Assembly: GCA_018058165.1 (NCBI GenBank)
Contig: JAGPCI010000004.1
Coordinates: forward strand, 1 to 32,285
DNA length: 32,285 nt
Direction of reading: 5' to 3'
From: Bacteroidia bacterium
GTDB taxonomy: Bacteria; Bacteroidota; Bacteroidia; UKL13-3
Within the stretch, counting starts at the first letter, position 1; each line of letters starts with the position of its first letter. The notes beneath the pieces are model-generated. The model was not told the origin of the DNA. It searched no databases and saw nothing but the letters and a program-made list of their open reading frames with translations. Made by a program: the position numbers and the translations under genes. Positions 1 through 7,504 of the stretch are shown one piece after another.

Positions 1-664
1 CGAAGACGATAGGCCACGCGAAAAAGCTATCATAAAAGGATTTGTTGCTTTATCGGATGCAGAGTTAGTAGCCATATTAATTGCTACTGGCACACGTCAA
101 GAAAGTGCTGTTGATTTAGCTAAACGCATATTGGCCTTAACAAACAATAACCTAGTAGATTTAGGTAAACTTAACATTAAAGATTTACAAAAAGTAAAAG
201 GTATTGGTCAGGCCAAAGCATTAACCATTGCATCGGCATTAGAATTAGGCCGAAGACGAAACTTAGCTGAAGCAAAATCAGACCATGTTTTTATAAAATC
301 TAGTCAGCAAGCTTTTTTATACTTACACCCATTAATGGCCGATTTGCACATTGAAGAGTTTTGGGTATTGTACTTAAATAATAGGTGCAGGGTTATAGAA
401 GCAAAACGTATAAGCGAAGGAGGAGTTTCAGGTACAGTAGCCGACCCTAGGGTTATATTTAAACATGCAATTGAATTGTTAGCCAGTACAATTGTGTTGT
501 GTCATAATCATCCTTCGGGTGCAAAATTACCAAGCGAAGAAGATAAACGCATTACCAAAAAATTAATTGAAGGAGGTAGAATGATAGATGTTCAGATAAT
601 GGATCACATCATTATTGCCGATAACGATTATTATAGTTTTGCTGATGAGGGTATGCTCAAATAA
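1..664 (+). CDS. radC: RadC family protein (JAMM/MPN+ domain), 5' end outside window
   Basis: The reading frame is open from base 2 (EDDRPREKAIIKGF...) so the gene begins before the window; the TTG at 131 is internal, not the start. The visible part holds the N-terminal UPF0758 helix-hairpin-helix region (LQKVKGIGQAKA, about bases 185-220) and then the C-terminal RadC domain with the complete JAMM metal-binding signature: CHNHPSG at about bases 500-520, followed by Ser and Asp with the spacing H-x-H-x7-S-x2-D. RadC was named for a DNA-repair phenotype, but its biochemical role is unsettled; the fold is that of JAB1/MPN+ zinc peptidases. The C-terminus (FADEGMLK) looks complete. It converges on the GreA-like gene, with about 110 bp between them and no convincing terminator. 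Confidence 0.95.
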   Translation, partial: EDDRPREKAIIKGFVALSDAELVAILIATGTRQESAVDLAKRILALTNNNLVDLGKLNIKDLQKVKGIGQAKALTIASALELGRRRNLAEAKSDHVFIKSSQQAFLYLHPLMADLHIEEFWVLYLNNRCRVIEAKRISEGGVSGTVADPRVIFKHAIELLASTIVLCHNHPSGAKLPSEEDKRITKKLIEGGRMIDVQIMDHIIIADNDYYSFADEGMLK

Positions 665-774
665 ACAACAACGACTTTGTTCTTTTAATTTGCTTTAAGC
701 TTTTTTATATTCAATCTTCTTAATAGATTTAATTGCGCACAATTTAAACGTTGAAAATCTAATTATTAGCTACT

Positions 775-1239
775 TTAAACAATTTGAGTAATAGTGGTGA
801 GGTTTTTTGCAACTTCTATTGTTGCTCCTATAGTTTTATTAATAAGTGCATTTGCAATAGGTGCATTTGCAGAAACTACTGCAACTTTCTGTCCTTCAAA
901 ATCAACTAATCCTATACTGGATGCTATAAATATTAGTTGATTGTTTTGTGTTTGTATTATAGCACCTTTTTGCACCTTGCTACACACTAAGTCTGCATCA
1001 ATTAAAAGCAGGTTGGCCAAATCATTTTTAGCTGCCACAAGTTGTTTCGCATTCATGTCGCGTGCAATCTGACTCATCGCTCGGCCTGTTTCGTACTTAT
1101 CTCCCGCACTGCTTTTATCTTCACTGTTCGCACTTTCTTGGGCATCAAGCATAGCTTTTTCAAAAGCATCAATACGTTGTTGTATGTGATGTTGGCAGAA
1201 GTTTATTAATTTCTTTTTATATTCAATGGTAATTATCAT
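775..1239 (-). CDS. GreA/GreB-family-like protein
   Basis: 154 residues, close to the length of GreA/GreB transcript-cleavage factors (about 158). The N-terminal half is predicted helical (residues 1-80) with a conserved SSAGDKYETGRAM segment at about 43-55, in the place where Gre factors carry the acidic coiled-coil tip (GDxxENAEY). The C-terminal half has the FKBP-like pattern of Gre proteins, ending in SANAPIANALINKTIGATIEV-like sequence comparable to the SPIGRALLGKKVGD motif. From family knowledge, it may bind the RNA polymerase secondary channel and help rescue stalled complexes. Relatives in Bacteroidota databases sometimes carry the misleading name 3-oxoacyl-ACP synthase; nothing here resembles a ketosynthase. 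The ATG at 1237-1239 is the only good start. Divergent from the acyltransferase gene. Confidence 0.6.
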   Translation of the reverse strand: MIITIEYKKKLINFCQHHIQQRIDAFEKAMLDAQESANSEDKSSAGDKYETGRAMSQIARDMNAKQLVAAKNDLANLLLIDADLVCSKVQKGAIIQTQNNQLIFIASSIGLVDFEGQKVAVVSANAPIANALINKTIGATIEVAKNLTTITQIV

Positions 1240-1309
1240 ACGCGGTGTGCAATACTAAATATAATCATTTAATTTCTTTTTTTTATATTTACATCTAAAA
1301 CATTACAAC

Positions 1310-2191
1310 ATGCAAAATCAGGCTAAATGGTATTATTATGTGTTTGCGGCACCAATTTATTTATTGATGCTATTGCCATTACCTGTGCTTTATTTGCTTT
1401 CAAATTGCTTAACTTTTTTGGCATATCACATTATCAAGTACCGAAAAAAGGTGGTATTTACCAATCTGCACAATGCATTTCCTGATAAAAGTGAACAAGA
1501 AATAATAAGGATTGCTAAAATGTATTATCGCAATATGATTGATGTTTTTATCGAAACATTTAAAACACTAACATTATCAGAAAAACAATTAACCAATAGG
1601 GTTAAAATGGAAAATACCGAGTTTATAAAAGAACTTCATAAAAACAATAAATCTGTAGTTTTATTATTGGGCCATTTAGGTAATTGGGAGTGGGGCGGTT
1701 TTTCATATACCTATCAATTAGGCTATCCAGTGGGTACTCTTTATCATCCATTAACTAATAAATTTTTTGATTGGTTAATGTATAAAATTAGGGCAAAATG
1801 TGGTGTAGATCTTATTGCAATGCAACAATCGGCCAGAAACTTTGCCGACAATAAAAACATACCTAGAACCGTTGCATTTATTGCCGATCAATCTCCACAA
1901 CCAGCCCATGCCTATTGGACAAATTTTTTGAATCAAGATACTGGGTTTTTCCCAGGTGCTGAAAAATTGGCAAGAAAATATAATTGTGCGGTTGCCTATG
2001 CTGATATCGCAAAACCAAAACGTGGGCATTATATTGTTAAATTTCAATTATTAACCGATAACTCTGGAAGTTTTCAACCCAATCAAATAACACAAGTATT
2101 TGCCGATATGTTAGCTGCAAGTATTCAAAAAGACCCTGAATTTTGGTTGTGGAGCCATAGGCGTTGGAAACATAAAAGGCCTACTATTTAA
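1310..2191 (+). CDS. Lipid A biosynthesis (LpxL/HtrB-type) acyltransferase
   Basis: 293 residues, the usual length for LpxL/LpxM late acyltransferases. An N-terminal hydrophobic segment (about 10-40) should anchor it to the inner membrane. The catalytic H-x4-(D/E) motif is GHLGNWEWGG with His122 and Glu127. Further family features are the ADQSP-like segment near residue 194 and FFPGAEKLARK near 216. The reaction is transfer of an acyl chain from acyl-ACP to a lipid A precursor; related Bacteroidota enzymes can instead make ornithine or glycine lipids, so the exact substrate is not fixed by sequence. The stop codon region overlaps the 3' end of the convergent DUF4421-like gene by 8 bp, so there is no space for an ordinary terminator. 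Confidence 0.85.
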   Translation: MQNQAKWYYYVFAAPIYLLMLLPLPVLYLLSNCLTFLAYHIIKYRKKVVFTNLHNAFPDKSEQEIIRIAKMYYRNMIDVFIETFKTLTLSEKQLTNRVKMENTEFIKELHKNNKSVVLLLGHLGNWEWGGFSYTYQLGYPVGTLYHPLTNKFFDWLMYKIRAKCGVDLIAMQQSARNFADNKNIPRTVAFIADQSPQPAHAYWTNFLNQDTGFFPGAEKLARKYNCAVAYADIAKPKRGHYIVKFQLLTDNSGSFQPNQITQVFADMLAASIQKDPEFWLWSHRRWKHKRPTI

Positions 2192-3224
2192 TAGGATTGT
2201 ATTTATCCATCATGTCTGAAACTTTTTTAATAATTCCCTTCGTATTAAATCTATATCCGATAATTACCCTTGCTTCACTAAGTTGGTTATGTAAAACTAC
2301 ATTGCTCGAAAGTTTTTGGTTGTAGGTGTCGTTTACGCCTGTTATTGCTGCAAAAAATCTTTCGCTATTATACCCAATAGAAACTCGGCCAATGCTTCTA
2401 AATCCAATTTGGCTGTTTTTGTTTTGTGTATTTGTATTACCAAAAGTTATATTTTGCTGTTGACCAACTAGGCCGATTATAGGTGCTAATGTTAAATACA
2501 CTTTTTTGTAAACAAATGTATGACCGTAACCTGCCAAAAAGCTTACACCATAAAAATGCCCTTTGTTTAAATACTCTTGTGGTTGTGTATTATCCAATAA
2601 ATTAATGATGTTATGAGGATTGTAAAAGTTCATATAATTAACAGATGCTCCTAAAATCAATGAGCCAGCACTTTTTCGCTGTATTTCATTATGTAAAAAA
2701 CTCGACTGTAAAGAAAATTTTTTGTGATTAAATACGTGCAAATAATTTAATCCAGCCCTTGTGTTTTGCATATTTGGTAATAATGGAAATGTGTTAAACG
2801 CCACTCTTAAACTATCATTTTTTCTGTAGTTTTCTATATAAAAACCCGTGTAGTTTACATAGTATAAATCTATAAAACGTTTTTTACCATAACCATATAA
2901 TTGTATGTCTATTTCAGCGGTTTTTCCTTTATTGCTTTGTTGTAATTTTTCGGCTGTATAACCTATTGCTATCCCTAACCATTTATGTTGTAATCGTATG
3001 CCCTGTGTATTTGCATCATTAGGGTTATATACAATATTGTTTCTACCCAAAATTTCAATTTGGTTATTTGGGTTTCTGTTAAAAATAGAAATGCTTAATT
3101 TGTCCGTTTTATCTGTTATAAATTTTTGTCGTGTAGCAATGTATGTGCTATCCTTGGTAGATGCGTTTACTGCACTTGCTACTACAATAAAGTAAAATAA
3201 ATATATTGATTTCTTAAAATTCAA
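2184..3224 (-). CDS. Exported DUF4421-like protein, probable outer-membrane barrel
   Basis: 346 residues with an N-terminal signal peptide (residues 1-21, cleavage probably after AVNA). The rest alternates short amphipathic strands rich in Tyr/Phe and Gly, such as IDLYYVNYTGFYIENY and GVSFLAGYGHTF, typical of an outer-membrane beta-barrel. The pattern YNPND...GIRLQHKWLGIAIGY followed by DIQLYGYGKKRFIDLYY fits the DUF4421 family of Bacteroidota; function unknown. No ATG exists near the N-terminus: the start is TTG at 3222-3224, because an in-frame stop lies eight codons upstream and the signal peptide begins directly after the TTG. A consensus -7 box ends only 5 nt before this TTG (see promoter entry), which supports it. 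Divergent from marR, sharing its operator-rich intergenic region. Confidence 0.7.
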   Translation of the reverse strand: MNFKKSIYLFYFIVVASAVNASTKDSTYIATRQKFITDKTDKLSISIFNRNPNNQIEILGRNNIVYNPNDANTQGIRLQHKWLGIAIGYTAEKLQQSNKGKTAEIDIQLYGYGKKRFIDLYYVNYTGFYIENYRKNDSLRVAFNTFPLLPNMQNTRAGLNYLHVFNHKKFSLQSSFLHNEIQRKSAGSLILGASVNYMNFYNPHNIINLLDNTQPQEYLNKGHFYGVSFLAGYGHTFVYKKVYLTLAPIIGLVGQQQNITFGNTNTQNKNSQIGFRSIGRVSIGYNSERFFAAITGVNDTYNQKLSSNVVLHNQLSEARVIIGYRFNTKGIIKKVSDMMDKYNPIK

Positions 3225-3229
3225 GGCAA

Positions 3230-3237
3230 CAAACTTA
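3230..3237 (-). promoter_or_regulatory. -7 promoter box of the DUF4421-like gene
   Basis: Read on the minus strand this is TAAGTTTG, a full match to the Bacteroidota -7 consensus TAnnTTTG. It ends 5 nt before the TTG start, so transcription would begin at or within 1-2 nt of the start codon. No -33 TTG was found at the expected distance, so this rests on the -7 box alone. Confidence 0.5.
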
Positions 3238-3269
3238 ACTATTTTAATTAATTATTCCCATTGCTTTAC

Positions 3270-3281
3270 TTGTATATACAA
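3270..3281. promoter_or_regulatory. Palindromic operator candidate 1 (MarR)
   Basis: TTGTATATACAA is a perfect 12-bp palindrome in the marR/DUF4421 intergenic region, of the size and AT-rich type bound by MarR dimers. It lies upstream of the marR -33 element and upstream of the DUF4421 -7 box, so binding could affect both directions. Confidence 0.5.
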
Positions 3282-3291
3282 ATATTTTATC

Positions 3292-3304
3292 ATTGTATAT
3301 CAAT
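3292..3304. promoter_or_regulatory. Palindromic operator candidate 2 (MarR)
   Basis: ATTGTATATCAAT has perfect ATTG/CAAT arms around TATAT. It shares TTGTATAT with candidate 1 and starts 22 bp after it, close to two helical turns, which would place two dimers on the same DNA face. Confidence 0.45.
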
Positions 3305-3332
3305 AGTTTATAATTCGGTTCAAAATTATGTA

Positions 3333-3362
3333 TTGACAATAGATGTATATACATTAGTTTTG
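3333..3362 (+). promoter_or_regulatory. marR promoter with full Bacteroidota consensus
   Basis: The -33 element TTG (3333-3335) is separated by exactly 19 bp from the -7 element TAGTTTTG (3355-3362), a full match to TTG-N19-TAnnTTTG. Transcription should start near 3367-3369, giving a leader of only about 5-7 nt before the ATG at 3374. Confidence 0.75.
3343..3354. promoter_or_regulatory. Palindromic operator candidate 3 within the marR promoter
   Basis: ATGTATATACAT is a perfect 12-bp palindrome sharing the TGTATATACA core with candidate 1. It fills the spacer directly upstream of the -7 box, the position expected for autorepression by the MarR protein. A smaller palindrome, ATTGACAAT (3332-3340), overlaps the -33 element. 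Confidence 0.55.
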
Positions 3363-3373
3363 CAGTAGAAAAT

Positions 3374-3823
3374 ATGAAACTTGAAGACGCGATAAAGCAA
3401 ACATCATTTAAAAACGAAGACGAACGTTTAATTATAAACCTAATTTATACTTCAAGCTGTATAACATCAGAACAAAATAGGTTTTTTAAACGGTATGGTA
3501 TTTCGCCACAACAATATAATGTATTGCGCATTTTAAGGGGGCAATTTCCAAATCCAGCAAGTGTAGGTTTGATACAAGAAAGGATGCTTGATAAGATGAG
3601 TAATGCTTCACGCTTAATTGAAAAGTTAAAACAAAAAAAACTGGTTAAACGTTCTGAATGTAACAATGATAGAAGGCAAGTTGATGTAATTATTACAGAC
3701 GAAGGATTAACACTTTTGGCTAATATTGATAATGAAAGTGCAGAAATGCACAAAGTATGTATTGCTTTAAACCCAACCGAAAAAAAATCGCTTAACAATT
3801 TATTAGATAAACTTAGAAACTAA
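3374..3823 (+). CDS. MarR family transcriptional regulator
   Basis: 149 residues, standard MarR length. The winged helix-turn-helix lies at about residues 45-105: FKRYGISPQQYNVLRIL leads into the DNA-binding domain, and the wing carries the family signature NNDRRQVDVIITDEG (about 96-110). Flanking helices at both ends should form the dimer interface. The gene is 20 bp upstream of yceI, a common pairing in Bacteroidota, so it most likely controls yceI and itself in response to an unknown ligand or redox signal. Its own promoter contains palindromes of MarR-operator type, supporting autoregulation. The ATG at 3374 is favoured since the predicted transcript begins only a few nucleotides upstream. 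Confidence 0.9.
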   Translation: MKLEDAIKQTSFKNEDERLIINLIYTSSCITSEQNRFFKRYGISPQQYNVLRILRGQFPNPASVGLIQERMLDKMSNASRLIEKLKQKKLVKRSECNNDRRQVDVIITDEGLTLLANIDNESAEMHKVCIALNPTEKKSLNNLLDKLRN

Positions 3824-3843
3824 CAATAAACTAAAATTAAACA

Positions 3844-4443
3844 ATGAAAAAACTATTAACATTTGCTGCTATTGCAGGATTAGCATTATCAGTTGTGGCA
3901 ATTAGCCAGCCAAAATCAAAAACAGCTGCTACTTTAAAGGTAGATGCGCAAGAATCATCATTTAAATGGACAGGTAAAAAAGTAATTGGCGAACATTGGG
4001 GTTACGTAAAATTTAATGATGGAACAATTACTGTAGATGGTAAAAAAATTACTGGCGGTAATTTTACAGTAAATATGCCCACAATTACTGTTGAAGACAT
4101 TAAAGGTGAGTACATGGAAAAGTTAATTGGCCATTTAAAGTCGGATGATTTTTTTGCTACAGACAAGTTTGAAACAAGCTCTTTAAAAATAAAAGCATTA
4201 TCACCTATAGCAGGTGCCGTAGCCGGTCAAAACAATTACAATGTAGTTGCTGATTTAACAATTAAAAACATTACAAAAGAAATTAAATTTCCATCGCAAA
4301 TAATAGTTGCAGCTGATAAAGTAATTGCAAATGCTGAGTTTGAAATTGATCGTACTTTGTTTGATATAAAATATAAAGGTCAAGCTGATAACTTAATTAG
4401 CGATAACTTTACGGTTAATGTACGTGTGGTAGCAAAGAAATAA
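3844..4443 (+). CDS. YceI family periplasmic protein
   Basis: 199 residues with a Sec signal peptide (MKKLLTFAAIAGLALSVVA, residues 1-19). The mature part has the YceI order: an N-terminal DAQESSFKWTGKKV segment, the HWGYVKFNDG strand pair (about 51-60), a central MEKLIGHLKSDDFFATDKF block (about 91-109), which is the diagnostic YceI motif, and the C-terminal strand NFTVNVRVVAKK. YceI proteins form a lipocalin-like barrel that binds isoprenoid quinones or other amphiphiles; physiological roles include stress responses. It is translated from the marR transcript, whose stop codon is 20 bp upstream, and is followed by a strong hairpin terminator. Confidence 0.93.
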   Translation: MKKLLTFAAIAGLALSVVAISQPKSKTAATLKVDAQESSFKWTGKKVIGEHWGYVKFNDGTITVDGKKITGGNFTVNMPTITVEDIKGEYMEKLIGHLKSDDFFATDKFETSSLKIKALSPIAGAVAGQNNYNVVADLTIKNITKEIKFPSQIIVAADKVIANAEFEIDRTLFDIKYKGQADNLISDNFTVNVRVVAKK

Positions 4444-4465
4444 TACCAATATACTTTATAAAATT

Positions 4466-4504
4466 AATAGCGTGGTTAACTTTGGTTAGCCATGCTATTT
4501 TTTT
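4466..4504 (+). terminator. Intrinsic terminator after yceI
   Basis: A 15-bp stem (AATAGCGTGGTTAAC with GTTAGCCATGCTATT, two of the pairs G-U) around a TTTG loop is followed by a run of T. It closes the marR-yceI transcript. The run of T reaches the stop codon of the convergent gene, so the two transcripts end within a few bases. Confidence 0.85.
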
Positions 4505-5081
4505 AAATGGGTGATTTTATAATGTACAGCCTATAACGACTTTTATTTTGGTAGTGAATAATTTCAGGAATCGCTTGTGTTTGTTTAATATTTTTACTTG
4601 CCTTAGATGTCATCAAAATTCCACCAGTTAGCAATCCACCTGTAAATGCACCAAAAACTAAACCTGATGCAGGCTCAAGTATTAATGCTGCAATTGCAGC
4701 AGGTGATAAAAGTGCACCTATTGTTATGAGTACAATTCCCCCAGCTTTTAAAACAGAATTACCAGTTTTAGAATAATTAGTAGTGGTGTTGGTGTTAAAA
4801 TCAATAGGATGTATATCTAGTATTTGTTCGGGCGTTAATAAATATACACTATCCTTGGTGGCAAATAAAAAATTGGTAGGATATACAGCATCAAAATAAC
4901 CTTTTAACACAAGGGTATCATTTAAAAAAACAGCATAGGGCTGGTTATCAGTGGTTATTTTAAAGCTGTTATTTTGGCTATCATAAATAAACAAATGCTC
5001 TTTTAATTTTTGAGCAAATGTTAGGTTTGAAGTGAGACAAAATATGCATAACACTAATAATTTGTTATGGCTAAATTTCAT
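4503..5081 (-). CDS. Unknown exported/membrane protein with glycine-rich hairpin
   Basis: 192 residues, family not recognised. A signal peptide (residues 1-23, ending LTFA/Q) is followed by a beta-rich stretch of about 85 residues, then two hydrophobic, Gly/Ala-rich segments at about 112-133 and 138-156 joined by a short turn (LEPASG), resembling a membrane-inserting helical hairpin. The C-terminus (about 160-192) is polar with YRLYIIKSPI at the end. The layout, a soluble exported domain, a glycine-rich hairpin, then a tail, is seen in many small uncharacterised Bacteroidota envelope proteins. Transcribed after the crp-like gene in the same direction (36 bp apart), but a common function is not evident. 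Confidence 0.6.
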   Translation of the reverse strand: MKFSHNKLLVLCIFCLTSNLTFAQKLKEHLFIYDSQNNSFKITTDNQPYAVFLNDTLVLKGYFDAVYPTNFLFATKDSVYLLTPEQILDIHPIDFNTNTTTNYSKTGNSVLKAGGIVLITIGALLSPAAIAALILEPASGLVFGAFTGGLLTGGILMTSKASKNIKQTQAIPEIIHYQNKSRYRLYIIKSPI

Positions 5082-5117
5082 AAGTGGGTGTATTTAGTAT
5101 ATCAATAATACAAAATT

Positions 5118-5825
5118 TTACACACTTGCGCGGGAAATTTTTTCTAGTTTAGATTTTTCTAATATTTTAATTTTTTTACCATCAAGTTCAATTAGTTTAT
5201 CACTTTTAAACTCACTTAATAAACGAATTACCGTTTCTGTTGCTGTTCCAACAATATTGGCAATGTCTTCACGAGGTAATGTAATTGCAATTACATCTGT
5301 ATCTAAGTTGTTTGATTTAAATGTTGCATGTAAAAACAATAAAGTTTCAGCCAAACGCTCACGTACACTTTTTTGAGCTAAACTTTGAACACGTTCTTCA
5401 ACCACACCCAATTCATGGCTTAATGCTTTAAGCAGTTCTTTGCTAATTGCAGAGTTTTCATCCATTACTTGTAAAAATACTTGCTTAGGTATAAAGCATG
5501 CTACGGTGTCCTCTAAGCAAACAGCAGAAGAAATAAGAGGCTCGTCTGCTATTAATGCACGGTAAGCGAGTACATCACCTGGCTGTGCAAAACGTAATAT
5601 CTGTTCTTTGCCATCTAAATTAGTTCTTACTAATTTTATAACTCCACTAACTATGCAATAGATACCCAACGGAATTGCACTTTCGTTAAAAAGCAATTCC
5701 CCTTTTTTGTATGCTCCGCAAGATTTGGCTTGCTCTACAACCTCGGCCTGCGCCACTGTGCATTGGCTTAAAAATGAGATTTTGTTAGATTCACAAAGTT
5801 TGAAATCCATGTTTGCTCTATGCAT
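5118..5825 (-). CDS. Crp/Fnr family transcriptional regulator
   Basis: 235 residues: N-terminal cyclic-nucleotide-binding-type beta-roll (about 25-125, with KKGELLFNE, GVIKLVR and PGDVLAYRALIADEP), a long dimer helix (about 130-160), and a C-terminal HTH (about 185-225) with the recognition-helix motif GTATETVIRLLSEF. The pocket lacks the Arg-(Ser/Thr) pair that holds the cAMP phosphate in E. coli CRP, so cAMP binding is doubtful. Six cysteines are present, but not in the close N-terminal spacing that holds an FNR iron-sulfur cluster. Bacteroidota relatives often begin with a CxxC motif; it is absent here. Start may be the ATG at 5823-5825 or the one at 5808-5810. An imperfect -7 box (TACTTTCG on the minus strand) lies at 5851-5858. 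Confidence 0.9.
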   Translation of the reverse strand: MHRANMDFKLCESNKISFLSQCTVAQAEVVEQAKSCGAYKKGELLFNESAIPLGIYCIVSGVIKLVRTNLDGKEQILRFAQPGDVLAYRALIADEPLISSAVCLEDTVACFIPKQVFLQVMDENSAISKELLKALSHELGVVEERVQSLAQKSVRERLAETLLFLHATFKSNNLDTDVIAITLPREDIANIVGTATETVIRLLSEFKSDKLIELDGKKIKILEKSKLEKISRASV

Positions 5826-5881
5826 TATATAACTATGTTTGATTAAAAATCGAAAGTAATTAAAATTTCTTTAATGAAATA

Positions 5882-7342
5882 CTAATCATTGATATTCGTC
5901 CATTTATTAAACAATTCTTGTTGTAAAGTGCTGGTTTTATCAAGTTTATTAATAGTAAAATCACCTTTTTTGTTCTCCATGATGGTGCATCCAACTTCAT
6001 TTAATACAGTTTGAAGCTGATTTTGTAATTCTCCTTTGCCCCAAATTAAGGTTTTAAAGTAATGTTCGAAACTTATTCCTGCATATTTTTCTAGTAAGCT
6101 ACGGTAAATTGCCTCATCATAACCCTTGTTTTGTTTATAACATTGCTGATACAAATCTTGCATTACATTGTGTAAGCTAAATTTTCCGTTGCTGTTTTTA
6201 ATAATTGTTATATCAGCAATTAAAGCAGCTAACATGCCTTCAATATATATAGAAACTTTCCGGCCCAATACACCTGGCACGTATCCATCAAGCCACGTAT
6301 CCCAGCTCGACTCTGCCACAGAGTAATTAAACCTACCTTGGTTAGTAGTGTGCCTTTTTAAATCGCTATTAAAACTAGCAGCGTATTGTTCCCAATTCCA
6401 AACGCCACTTTGCATTAACATCAAATCGCCATAATATGTGGTAACTCCTTCGTAAACGTAACCCAATGTACTGTAATTTTCTTTTGTAAAATTGTATGGC
6501 ATCATATCAACTGGCCTGATACGTTTTATATTCCATAAATGAAATAACTCATGCGAACTTATTGCCAATAAATCATTATAATACTCTTCTACGGTTTGGT
6601 CGGGCGTTTTACCCATTGCTATTACGGTACTATCTAAGTGCTCTACACCATGCCTTGCCGGATATAGATGCATTAAATATAAAAAATGATAATCACTGCA
6701 AGGTAAGTCTCCAAATACTTCAATTTGTTTAATAGTGTATGCTGTAGTGTCGGCAATTAATCGGTCGATATTAAAAGGATGATTGCCTTGAAACCAAATA
6801 TGTATTTGTGTGTTGGTTACCTTAAAAGTATGTTGCATTAATGTGCAACTTGCAATTAATGGCGAGTCGGCTAAATAATCAAAATTTGGTGCAATAAGTT
6901 GGTGTTTATTTATTGCTTTCATTTGGCAGGCAATCTTGTAATCGTCTGGCAAATTAAATGTTAATTTGTATTCTTCATCTGCCCTTCCATCCACATACAT
7001 GAAGCAATGTACTGGATTAATGTACAAATAATTTTCATCCACAAAGCAGGCTCCTGCATCTGGCTGATTAGCATAATATTGATAATTAATGTGGATTTGC
7101 GATAGCCCTTTTGTTTCGATGTGCCATCTATCTTTACTTACTTTTTTATAATTTACAGTATTACCAGCATCATCCATTACATTAAATAACCTAATGTTTT
7201 TTGCGAAGTTTTGTAACTCATATCTTCCAGGTCGCCATGCCGGAAGTTGTAATTCAATAGCATCTTGATGAATGTGAGGAATAGTATATTTAAATTGTAT
7301 AAAATGATTTTGTGTATCAGCAATCGATATTTGGTATAGCAT
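5882..7342 (-). CDS. M61 family metallopeptidase lacking a PDZ domain
   Basis: 486 residues from the ATG at 7340-7342; an upstream TTG in the same frame adds 15 residues with no family similarity and is not preferred. The N-terminal M61_N-type beta domain (about 1-170) contains the family signature LPAWRPGRYELQNFAKNI. The catalytic gluzincin domain has H264-E265-L-F-H268 (HELFHLWNIKRIRP) and the third zinc ligand probably Glu298 in YEGVTTYYGD. M61 enzymes are glycyl aminopeptidase-like; most bacterial members are about 550-620 residues because of a C-terminal PDZ domain. That domain is missing here: the sequence ends about 190 residues after the zinc ligand, with no remnant visible in the 56 bp beyond the stop. 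No signal peptide is seen, so it may be cytoplasmic. Confidence 0.88.
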   Translation of the reverse strand: MLYQISIADTQNHFIQFKYTIPHIHQDAIELQLPAWRPGRYELQNFAKNIRLFNVMDDAGNTVNYKKVSKDRWHIETKGLSQIHINYQYYANQPDAGACFVDENYLYINPVHCFMYVDGRADEEYKLTFNLPDDYKIACQMKAINKHQLIAPNFDYLADSPLIASCTLMQHTFKVTNTQIHIWFQGNHPFNIDRLIADTTAYTIKQIEVFGDLPCSDYHFLYLMHLYPARHGVEHLDSTVIAMGKTPDQTVEEYYNDLLAISSHELFHLWNIKRIRPVDMMPYNFTKENYSTLGYVYEGVTTYYGDLMLMQSGVWNWEQYAASFNSDLKRHTTNQGRFNYSVAESSWDTWLDGYVPGVLGRKVSIYIEGMLAALIADITIIKNSNGKFSLHNVMQDLYQQCYKQNKGYDEAIYRSLLEKYAGISFEHYFKTLIWGKGELQNQLQTVLNEVGCTIMENKKGDFTINKLDKTSTLQQELFNKWTNIND

Positions 7343-7504
7343 GTAATTAAATTTTATGCAATCTTTACTTTTGGTGTTAAATAACAAAACTTAAATTAGA
7401 ATTAATTTTAAATGGTTTTACCTATTACCGTAAAAGTTGATTACGCACTTGTTTTAAAGTTCAAAACTATTTTCTACACCAACATCATAATCATAGTTTC
7501 TAGA

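Noticed and set aside
131-664. TTG at 131 as the radC start
   Set aside because: The frame is open to base 2 with typical RadC N-terminal sequence, so the gene simply continues beyond the window.
775-1239. 3-oxoacyl-ACP synthase, the name often attached to such proteins
   Set aside because: At 154 residues without a ketosynthase motif it cannot be one; the pattern is Gre-like.
5118-5825. FNR-like iron-sulfur oxygen sensor
   Set aside because: Six cysteines, but not in the close N-terminal spacing needed for a cluster; called only as Crp/Fnr family.
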